A DNA stretch of 11,377 nt from an uncultured Candidatus Saccharibacteria bacterium (GTDB taxonomy: Bacteria; Patescibacteriota; Saccharimonadia; Saccharimonadales; Saccharimonadaceae): the NCBI GenBank assembly GCA_947253405.1, contig CAMXZF010000016.1:1-11377 (forward strand). The letters run 5' to 3'. The stretch's first letter is position 1; each line of letters opens with the position of its first letter. A program made the position numbers and the translations under genes. The notes below the pieces were generated by a model. It was not told the origin of the DNA. It ran no database searches and saw only the letters and a list, made by a program, of their open reading frames with translations. This document shows positions 1-5,603 of this stretch, in pieces.

Positions 1-402
1 AACATTCAAATCTTTGCGCTGAACATTTTCAATAATAGAAATTTCGAGTTTATGTTGCGCCGATAAGGTTCGTACAATAGCCGTTAAGTTCTGTAGCCCT
101 GCTAGCTTAGCAGCCCGATAACGTCTTTCACCCGCCACAATTTCAAAGCGGCCATTTCTTTTTGGCATTACTACAATTGGCTGCAACAAACCATGCTGCT
201 TGATAGACTCAGCTAATTCGTCAATTTGCTTGTCATCAAATTGATTTCGTGGCTGATTAGGATCAGGTGAAATTTTATCTATCGGAATTAAGCGCAAAGA
301 CGAAACCTTTTCGTCCTCGTTGGCAGTTGTGTCAAATTTACTATCTAAAACATCAGTTGGTATTAATGATGCAAACCCCTTACCTAAGCCCCGTTTTACC
401 AT
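1..402 (-). CDS. parB: Chromosome partitioning protein ParB, N-terminal part (3' end outside window)
   Basis: This is the first 134 codons of a ParB/Spo0J-family protein, running off the left edge. ParB is the CTP-dependent clamp that loads at parS sites and works with ParA in chromosome segregation. The sequence shows the N-terminal KRGLGKGFASLIP segment (residues 3-15) typical of the ParA-contacting tail of chromosomal ParBs. It also shows DPNQPR (47-52), the nucleotide-binding box GERRYRA (91-97) and the next conserved box ENVQRKDLNV (125-134). The DNA-binding helix-turn-helix and dimerisation domain lie beyond the window. The ATG at 400-402 is chosen because the conserved N-terminus starts there. 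No Shine-Dalgarno sequence precedes it, and a TATAAT box sits 6 nt upstream, so initiation is probably leaderless. No parA is seen upstream; the upstream neighbour is the adhesin gene. Confidence 0.93.
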   Translation of the reverse strand, partial: MVKRGLGKGFASLIPTDVLDSKFDTTANEDEKVSSLRLIPIDKISPDPNQPRNQFDDKQIDELAESIKQHGLLQPIVVMPKRNGRFEIVAGERRYRAAKLAGLQNLTAIVRTLSAQHKLEISIIENVQRKDLNV

Positions 403-408
403 AATTTT

Positions 409-417
409 ATTATAGCA
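409..417 (-). promoter_or_regulatory. Extended -10 promoter of parB, predicting a leaderless transcript
   Basis: On the minus strand the sequence reads TGC TATAAT AAAATT ATG. This is a perfect -10 box (409-414) with the TGN extension (415-417), only 6 nt before the parB start codon. No good -35 is visible at 16-18 nt; the best candidates are AT-only hexamers near 431-437. Normal spacing from the -10 would place the start of transcription at or next to the A of the ATG. The call rests on motif match alone. Confidence 0.6.
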
Positions 418-441
418 TAAACGTAATTAGCTAAATTATTA

Positions 442-3039
442 TTAATTACTATATAGTCCAACGCGCACAGCATATTTAGTCTCAGAATGCTGCGAAAAAT
501 AATCAGAAGCAAATATGCCAGAAACTTGAGCGCTATGTGCGACCCCGCCTCTCAAAAAATTGAAATACTGGGTATGTGGAACTTGGCCTAAGTCCTGGCC
601 CCAGCCATTATCCCAGCTATCTACACTCTGCTCGTTCTTTGTTTCATGCAAAGCTTGACCGCCACATCTACTCCAAGTGCATTGATCGTTATTGTAATAA
701 ATATCGCTACTACTTTTTGACCAAGCTGGCTTTTTACCAAAGCTACCCGACTGATATGGCAAGAAAAAGCTCGTATAAGGCAACTTAACCTGAGTTTGGA
801 AATAATCGGTAGATGTTACACTAGCTTGACGACTAATTCCGCCCATAACAAACTCCCAAGCTCCGCCAGACATATCGTAAATGCCAGTTGGATTATTGGT
901 GGTAGAGGCTAGCTGACCTATTTCGGTATAATACTTATTGCAAGCCGATCCCGCAGCGAGATTGCCCTTACTCTGCGGACCACAACCAGTAATACCTTTA
1001 CTGTCTTTATTATTGCCATCTTTGCCTGCACTATTATTGCTGTTCAGTTCAACCTTATTAACACCCGCACCATAACTAGACGCCGATAGATAGGCGATAG
1101 CGCCCCACTGCTCATTCTTTAATACACTAGAAGAATAGTTAGATAAATTATGGCTGTTCTGTCTAACCGTAACACCGCCGCCGCCAACATTGTAGCTATC
1201 CTTCTTGCCAAAAGATTTAGCGACTTCATAATAGCCACCAAGCCTACCCTGCGGAAGATCCATATGCTTACTATTAGGCTTAACTGTAGGGGATGTAGTT
1301 GAGCCAGTAGTTTCATACTTACCTACCCAGAAGCCGTTTAGTTCATGGTTTCTATCGATGCCGTTAATAGCTTTGGTATATTGCCATCTAAAGGCTGGAT
1401 GAGTGGCCCAGGTAGTTTTATTAGATTTAGTACTGTCGTTTTCTGGGTTTAATCTAGAGTAACCTAGGTCTTTAGCACATTTAGTTCTATAGTCTTTGGT
1501 AGTTAAGGTAGAACCTGAGATGGAAGAACAGCTAGTTGAATCACCTGGGGTTTTAAATAGGTTATATTTGTTTTCAAAGTTAATCATGAAACCGGGGTGT
1601 TTAATGAGTCTGTTGTTTGGTAGAGTGTAATCACTATCGGGTACAAATTGGTCAGTTGCATTAGGACGCATAACTTCATAGCTGTAGCGTGGTATATAGA
1701 CAAAGTAGCCTAGGACATCATTTTCATCGATTACTTTATTTTGGTTCTTATACTTATTAGGATCTTTAACAGTTACAGAATTGGCCCACTTCTTCTTGTT
1801 GTAGTCATACCATTGACCGGTTTGGTTGTCTGGTAGACTACCATTTATACCAGCTTGATTATTAGTTAGGGATTCCCATTTAGGGGCGGTAGTGTTGCCA
1901 GTATATTTAACTGGGATCATGTTGTTATCTAGATCAACTCTACAGTCATTCTTAGCATTGCCTGATTGGCATGGACTAAATTTAGAGACGATGTAAGACT
2001 GATCTAGTTTAGCTATGCCGCCCATGGTAGTGACGTAGACATCGTATTCACCGGGCGTGTTAGTTGTTGGTGAGTTAAATGAGATAACCGTATCTTCTTT
2101 AGCTGTATTAGGATAAGTCTTTAGGTTAGTAGCTAATTCATTACTATCGGCTTTACCATCTTTATTAAAGTCAATGAAGACTGAAGTAGCTGTTTTAAGG
2201 TTAGTACCTTCTATAGCAGTTAGGTCTGACTTAGTAGTATAGTGGGTATCGTTAATAACTTTAGAGATGGTGGGTGGAGCAATTGGTGGTAGTTTAGGTG
2301 TTACAGTATAGACAACGTTGGTAGAGTAAGTGCCAGCTGGTAGAGAGTTAGATAGTTTGGCGCCATAGTAGATATAGAAGGTTTGGGATTTAGTTTGATT
2401 TAGTTCAGCATCAGCATCTTTTAGAGTAACGGGGTTGTCTTTAGTTGGGACTTGGTAGAAACGAGCAGATTTAAAAACCTTAGTATCAATAGAAGAAAGC
2501 CACTGACCTTGAACATTTGCTATTATGCAAGGCGTAACAATCATATCCACATCACTTCTTGACTCTAAGCTACATTTAGATATTGGTAAAAATCCCCAAG
2601 TATTGTTGGTTAGGTTAGAACCGCCAGTCTGAGTAAAAGTCAAGTCGCCATTAAGATTATGATAGGCTATCTCTTGCTCACTATAGTTAGCTTGTACTGG
2701 GTTAATGACTTGGTTATCTTGATCGTTTGGATTAGTTCTTTCTCTAGTTAGGTTAGAATGATCTTTATTAGTGCTAACAGTTGCTAGATAGCCTACGCCA
2801 CTATTAGCTTCAATACTTAGGGTAGTAGGATAGTCAGTTATCTTAGTGTTGTCGTTAGTGATATATTTATCTAGCTTAGCGATAGTATTAGCATCTTTAT
2901 TACTTAGACTAACAGTTAGGTAAGAATTATTATTATTAGTTGGTTCAGCTTGAGCTAGATTAGGTAAAGATAGACTAGATAGTAAGATATAGAGAGATGG
3001 TAGAACTAATGTTAAGAAAGATAGGGTTTTTAAACCCAT
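442..3039 (-). CDS. Large secreted multidomain surface protein, probable adhesin with FGE/C-type-lectin-like C-terminal domain
   Basis: 865 residues. A Sec signal peptide covers residues 1-31 (hydrophobic core, then NLAQA before EP). Residues 35-248 resemble the beta-rich N-terminal domain common in CPR surface proteins, with NTWGF (146-150) and YYGAKLSNSLPAGTYS (224-239). Residues about 255-351 look like an IPT/TIG domain carrying an EF-hand-type loop (D290, N292, D294, G295, D298, E301). The rest resembles non-catalytic formylglycine-generating-enzyme-like proteins: VYIPRYSYEV (447-456), LNGFWVGKYE (567-576), WGAIAYLS (645-652), GIYDMSGGAWEFVMG (719-733), FLRGG (828-832), AVRVGL (857-862). 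No cysteine follows C792, so the FGE catalytic pair is absent. There is no LPXTG or C-terminal membrane anchor. It follows the pilin genes but has its own promoter. A role in binding host cells or glycans is inference. The ATG at 3039 is used; see the upstream frame at 3030-3119. Confidence 0.88.
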   Translation of the reverse strand: MGLKTLSFLTLVLPSLYILLSSLSLPNLAQAEPTNNNNSYLTVSLSNKDANTIAKLDKYITNDNTKITDYPTTLSIEANSGVGYLATVSTNKDHSNLTRERTNPNDQDNQVINPVQANYSEQEIAYHNLNGDLTFTQTGGSNLTNNTWGFLPISKCSLESRSDVDMIVTPCIIANVQGQWLSSIDTKVFKSARFYQVPTKDNPVTLKDADAELNQTKSQTFYIYYGAKLSNSLPAGTYSTNVVYTVTPKLPPIAPPTISKVINDTHYTTKSDLTAIEGTNLKTATSVFIDFNKDGKADSNELATNLKTYPNTAKEDTVISFNSPTTNTPGEYDVYVTTMGGIAKLDQSYIVSKFSPCQSGNAKNDCRVDLDNNMIPVKYTGNTTAPKWESLTNNQAGINGSLPDNQTGQWYDYNKKKWANSVTVKDPNKYKNQNKVIDENDVLGYFVYIPRYSYEVMRPNATDQFVPDSDYTLPNNRLIKHPGFMINFENKYNLFKTPGDSTSCSSISGSTLTTKDYRTKCAKDLGYSRLNPENDSTKSNKTTWATHPAFRWQYTKAINGIDRNHELNGFWVGKYETTGSTTSPTVKPNSKHMDLPQGRLGGYYEVAKSFGKKDSYNVGGGGVTVRQNSHNLSNYSSSVLKNEQWGAIAYLSASSYGAGVNKVELNSNNSAGKDGNNKDSKGITGCGPQSKGNLAAGSACNKYYTEIGQLASTTNNPTGIYDMSGGAWEFVMGGISRQASVTSTDYFQTQVKLPYTSFFLPYQSGSFGKKPAWSKSSSDIYYNNDQCTWSRCGGQALHETKNEQSVDSWDNGWGQDLGQVPHTQYFNFLRGGVAHSAQVSGIFASDYFSQHSETKYAVRVGLYSN

Positions 3040-3119
3040 AAATACCCCCCCCAGGTTATAGCTTGTGAAGATGTAGTTATTTTATTAGCTGATTTATGCT
3101 TATATTTGATGGCTGACAT
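3030..3119 (-). CDS. 29-codon upstream ORF in the adhesin leader (leader peptide or out-of-frame N-terminal extension)
   Basis: A short frame starts at ATG 3117-3119 with a good ribosome binding site (GAGG at 3125-3128, 5 nt before the ATG). It begins MSAIKYKHK, is strongly basic, and runs through the G8 tract as Trp-Gly-Gly. It stops at TAA 3030-3032, overlapping the first 10 nt of the adhesin gene. That overlap would suit translational coupling. With one more G in the run, the frame would continue without a stop into the adhesin (TWGGVF, then MGLK). It could therefore be an N-terminal extension that is out of frame in this copy. It may also be chance; no homology is recognised. Confidence 0.4.
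   Translation of the reverse strand: MSAIKYKHKSANKITTSSQAITWGGYLWV
3045..3052 (-). promoter_or_regulatory. Run of eight G forming the adhesin ribosome binding site; possible slippage tract
   Basis: The minus strand has GGGGGGGG 5 nt before the adhesin ATG. It is the only sequence placed to act as Shine-Dalgarno for that start, pairing with anti-SD CCUCC through one G-U wobble. A change in run length would alter SD spacing and shift the reading frame of the overlapping upstream ORF. Other G-rich ribosome sites occur in this window (AAGGGGG at 8726-8732, GGGGGG at 8473-8478), so a G-rich SD is not itself abnormal here; the length is. Confidence 0.6.
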
Positions 3120-3165
3120 GGCACCCTCTTTTTATTTTTTCTTTATTTATATAGTTTATGGTTAT

Positions 3166-3193
3166 ATTGTAGCATAAAACAACCCGCCATCAA
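3166..3193 (-). promoter_or_regulatory. Promoter of the adhesin gene
   Basis: On the minus strand TTGATG (3188-3193) and TACAAT (3166-3171) are separated by 16 nt, and the -10 has the TGC extension (3172-3174). It shares the string TATGCTAYAAT with the parB promoter. The -35 lies inside the terminator hairpin of the pilus operon, so the two signals overlap. The predicted transcript start near 3159 gives a leader of about 120 nt containing the upstream ORF and the G8 run. Confidence 0.5.
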
Positions 3194-3207
3194 ATGACGG
3201 GTTGTTT
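3177..3207 (-). terminator. Intrinsic terminator of the pilus operon
   Basis: The arms 3177-3186 (AAACAACCCG) and 3198-3207 (CGGGTTGTTT) form a 10-bp stem. It extends past one C-A mismatch by three more pairs to a 3-nt CAA loop. On the minus strand the stem is followed by a short T-rich end (GTTTTATG). It lies 21 nt after the stop of the last pilin gene. The U-tract is short, so termination may be partial. Confidence 0.75.
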
Positions 3208-3228
3208 AAAAATTAAGCTAAATTTTAA

Positions 3229-3723
3229 CTAGTTAGCGCTAGAACAATAATGCACGTGACCGTTGGCCGTTTCTATAACTGCCACTACCGCAGCCTGTCG
3301 ATTGGTTGCCTTCGACAAACCGCCGCCGCTAGTGCTCTGACAACGCTGGCCAGGAATCACAAAAATCTTACCACTATTATTGTTGCCGCTACTACCGGCA
3401 ATATCTTGAACACGACTAGCAATGCTAACGGTCTCAGTATTGTTAGATAAAGTATCTAGATAATCACCGAAAGTTGCCCCGCTTACACCTTTGTTATCCC
3501 TATAGACTACCGTACCAACAGCTCCTAGCGATCCACTTGGATTGTTCGATATATAGGAAGCGATCGCCTCTACTACATTAGAGACATCGCGCTTTTTGGC
3601 GTCATTTCTTTGATTGCGCTGTAAAGCTGGTACCGCTAAGAATACCACTAAGAAGATTAAAGCTCCAATAGCTAAGACTAAAGCCACTTCGATGATGGTA
3701 AAGCCTTTTTGGTTTTTCTTCAT
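3229..3723 (-). CDS. Type IV pilin (second of the tandem pair, 164 aa)
   Basis: A class III-signal prepilin: short basic leader MKKNQKG, predicted prepilin peptidase cleavage between G7 and F8, then FTIIEVALVLAI with the conserved glutamate at +5 (E12). The hydrophobic helix runs to about residue 33. The mature protein would be about 157 residues. C128 and C160 (HYC near the C-terminus) are placed to close a disulfide-bounded D-region. Residues 3-62 are identical, at nucleotide level too, to residues 8-67 of the upstream pilin. The globular part is only loosely similar, keeping VVYRD, LSxNTExV and the two cysteines. It has a clear SD (AGGAAG, 3730-3735) and its own apparent promoter, and it is followed by the terminator. 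It may therefore be the more strongly expressed pilin, though major or minor status cannot be read from sequence. Confidence 0.93.
   Translation of the reverse strand: MKKNQKGFTIIEVALVLAIGALIFLVVFLAVPALQRNQRNDAKKRDVSNVVEAIASYISNNPSGSLGAVGTVVYRDNKGVSGATFGDYLDTLSNNTETVSIASRVQDIAGSSGNNNSGKIFVIPGQRCQSTSGGGLSKATNRQAAVVAVIETANGHVHYCSSAN
3538..3717 (-). repeat. 180-bp perfect direct repeat, copy 1 (5' part of the 164-aa pilin)
   Basis: Base-by-base comparison shows positions 3538-3717 identical to 4161-4340 (offset 623). Identity ends abruptly on both sides: T against C before the first base and C against G after the last. It encodes 60 residues covering the end of the leader, the cleavage site, the helix and the start of the globular domain. 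Synonymous sites are also unchanged. Confidence 0.97.
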
Positions 3724-3763
3724 ATAAAACTTCCTGCCCTTCTTTATTTTATTGTTGCCTAAT

Positions 3764-3792
3764 ATTATAAATCTAATTATTTAAAAGCGCAA
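3764..3792 (-). promoter_or_regulatory. Probable internal promoter of the second pilin gene
   Basis: In the 92-nt gap between the pilins the minus strand has TTGCGC (3787-3792), a 17-nt spacer and a perfect TATAAT (3764-3769). Transcription would start near 3757, giving a leader of about 33 nt that includes the AGGAAG ribosome site. The -35 matches consensus only in TTG. Background AT content makes a chance TATAAT possible, but spacing and position are good. Confidence 0.5.
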
Positions 3793-3815
3793 GCGAAAAC
3801 AAATTTAATTAGCAG

Positions 3816-4361
3816 CTAACTAGCATTTTGGCAATAATGATGTGAAGTTTTATTAGAATCTTTACTCATATCTAACACCATAAAAACAGCCGCCTTCTTT
3901 CTACCTTCGACCGAATGAATGGTGTTGCTGTCATAGGGGTCTCCTGGCTTACCGCAAGCCGCCCCACTAACTACCCAAATTGTCGCTTTGTCAGCTTTGT
4001 TTGTTAAAGCTCTCACTCCTGCGCCCTCAATATTTTCCACTACTACTTTCTCTGTATTTAAAGATAGTTGACTCATATAACTACCTATACCTTTATTGAG
4101 AACCTTACCATCACGATAAACCACCCTGTCACCCGGTAAGTCATCTGTAATTTTTTTAGCTGGATTGTTCGATATATAGGAAGCGATCGCCTCTACTACA
4201 TTAGAGACATCGCGCTTTTTGGCGTCATTTCTTTGATTGCGCTGTAAAGCTGGTACCGCTAAGAATACCACTAAGAAGATTAAAGCTCCAATAGCTAAGA
4301 CTAAAGCCACTTCGATGATGGTAAAGCCTTTTTGGTTTTTGAAAAATTTTTTTATTTTCAT
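3816..4361 (-). CDS. Type IV pilin (first of the tandem pair, 181 aa)
   Basis: A prepilin with a 12-residue basic leader (MKIKKFFKNQKG), predicted cleavage between G12 and F13, and the +5 glutamate at E17. A hydrophobic helix follows to about residue 38. C136 and C177 (HYC near the C-terminus) match the cysteines of the other pilin and probably bound a D-region. The globular domain (residues 68-181) differs strongly from the neighbour, although VVYRD, LSxNTExV and the spacing of the cysteines show common descent. It begins 31 nt after the pilC stop with an AAAAGGTG stretch (4377-4384) as the likely, rather distant, ribosome site. It is probably expressed with pilC. A minor pilin, a tip component or a second major pilin are all possible. 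Confidence 0.92.
   Translation of the reverse strand: MKIKKFFKNQKGFTIIEVALVLAIGALIFLVVFLAVPALQRNQRNDAKKRDVSNVVEAIASYISNNPAKKITDDLPGDRVVYRDGKVLNKGIGSYMSQLSLNTEKVVVENIEGAGVRALTNKADKATIWVVSGAACGKPGDPYDSNTIHSVEGRKKAAVFMVLDMSKDSNKTSHHYCQNAS
4161..4340 (-). repeat. 180-bp perfect direct repeat, copy 2 (5' part of the 181-aa pilin)
   Basis: This is the partner of 3538-3717, with no mismatch across 180 bases, and it encodes residues 8-67 of the upstream pilin. Just upstream of the repeat the leaders diverge (KKFF against MK), so the exchanged or duplicated unit starts inside the leader peptide and ends just inside the globular domain. Confidence 0.97.
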
Positions 4362-4392
4362 ATTTAACTAGCTAACACCTTTTAGCCTACCA

Positions 4393-5601
4393 CTATAGAA
4401 CTGTTACGCTACTTAGCTCGTAAATTGGTAGTAGAACAGCCAAGACAATAAAGCCAATCATAAACGCCATAATAACCATTAAAACTGGCTCGATTAGAGT
4501 TTGAATAGCCGCTATTGCATCATCAACTTCTTTATCATAATAATCCGCCACCTTACCAAGCATAGCGTCAATTCCACCCGAAGACTCTCCGATTTTGATC
4601 ATCTGTGGCACAAACTTTAATATATAATCCTGATTAGACAGAGCTTCAGATAACGGTTTGCCATTTTTAACTTTATCAATCCCCTGTAGAATCTCTTCTT
4701 TAACAACAACATTGTTAACAGCATCGCCCGAAATCTTTAACGTTTCTATAATTGATACACCCGAAGCTAAAAGCGTTTGAGAAGTTCGAGAAAAACGCGC
4801 CATATAAAGCTTGCGAAAAAGTGGATTAAACATAGGAATATTTAGTTTTATGGTATCCCACATCTTGCGACCACTAGGAGTGTTAATAAAGTGACGCAGG
4901 AATAGAATCAGTGACACTGTAGCAACAGCAATTATCCACCAGAACTTAACCATGAATCGTTCTATGCCTACCAGTATAACTGTCTGCAATGGTAAACTCC
5001 TGCCCATTTCTTCATACAAGTTAGAAACCTGTGGCACTAAAGACACCAGCATGAATATAACCACAGCCACAATAACAGCCAAAACGATAGCCGGATAAAT
5101 CATAGCGCCACGAATTTTAGATAGCATATTAGCATCATGCTCTTGCTGGTTAGCTAAGCGCTCTAATGATTTATCGAGTGTCCCAGAGGTCTCACCCGCC
5201 TTAACCAAAGCAATATAAAAATTATTAAAGACTTTTGGGTACTTAGCTAAACTTTCTGATAATGACGATCCGCCCTGAATATTATTAATAACGCTGCCAA
5301 CAATCGTTTTAAGTGAACGACTATTAGTCTGCTCTGCCACCGTTGACATTGACTGCGATAAAGGTAAGCCCGCATTTAGCATGGTTGCTAGCTGGCGAGT
5401 AAAAATAACTAGATCTTTATTGGTAACGTTTGACCTTAAATTAGAAAATATCCCACCCTCAGCAACTGGCGTTATCTCTAGCGGAATAATGTTCTGTGAC
5501 ATCAAGGATTTTGCCGCCATAGCCTCACTATCAGCTTGAATAGAGCTATGAATAACTTTTTTTGTGTTCAGATCTCTAGCTTTATAATTAAATGTAAGCA
5601 T
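4393..5601 (-). CDS. pilC: Type IV pilus inner-membrane platform protein PilC
   Basis: 402 residues, the usual length for PilC/GspF. This polytopic protein sits at the centre of the pilus machine and transmits the motion of PilB and PilT to the pilins. Two T2SSF repeats are visible. The first (about 67-190) has FTRQLATMLNAGLPL and ALVKAGETSGTLD; the second (about 271-395) has FSRTSQTLLASGVS and MIKIGESSGGIDAML. Membrane segments are at about 168-190, 220-237 and 371-392. The N-terminal 60 residues (FNYKARDLNTKKV) match the family's cytoplasmic lead-in. The ATG at 5601 lies 2 nt after the pilT stop, and the nearest SD-like AGGAT is about 15 nt away inside pilT, so translation is probably coupled to pilT. 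The gene is intact with no missing conserved block. Confidence 0.96.
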   Translation of the reverse strand: MLTFNYKARDLNTKKVIHSSIQADSEAMAAKSLMSQNIIPLEITPVAEGGIFSNLRSNVTNKDLVIFTRQLATMLNAGLPLSQSMSTVAEQTNSRSLKTIVGSVINNIQGGSSLSESLAKYPKVFNNFYIALVKAGETSGTLDKSLERLANQQEHDANMLSKIRGAMIYPAIVLAVIVAVVIFMLVSLVPQVSNLYEEMGRSLPLQTVILVGIERFMVKFWWIIAVATVSLILFLRHFINTPSGRKMWDTIKLNIPMFNPLFRKLYMARFSRTSQTLLASGVSIIETLKISGDAVNNVVVKEEILQGIDKVKNGKPLSEALSNQDYILKFVPQMIKIGESSGGIDAMLGKVADYYDKEVDDAIAAIQTLIEPVLMVIMAFMIGFIVLAVLLPIYELSSVTVL

Positions 5602-5603
5602 AG

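Noticed and set aside
1..402. parS site near parB
   Set aside because: No match to the usual TGTTTCACGTGAAACA-type palindrome was seen by eye anywhere in the window.
576..788. Plus-strand open frame opposite the adhesin gene
   Set aside because: It is antisense to a long coding gene and its residues look like random translation rich in Tyr, Ser, His and Arg.
442..1300. Catalytic formylglycine-generating enzyme or other oxygenase activity of the C-terminal domain
   Set aside because: The landmarks are fold landmarks only. No cysteine lies after residue 792, so the catalytic Cys pair near the C-terminus is missing.
3250..3450. Plus-strand open frame opposite the 164-aa pilin
   Set aside because: It mirrors the pilin coding sequence and has no independent signal.
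3785..3800. Possible attenuator hairpin CGCTTGCG flanked by T-runs between the pilins
   Set aside because: Only a 3-bp stem around TT, too weak for termination, and it overlaps the better-supported -35 element.
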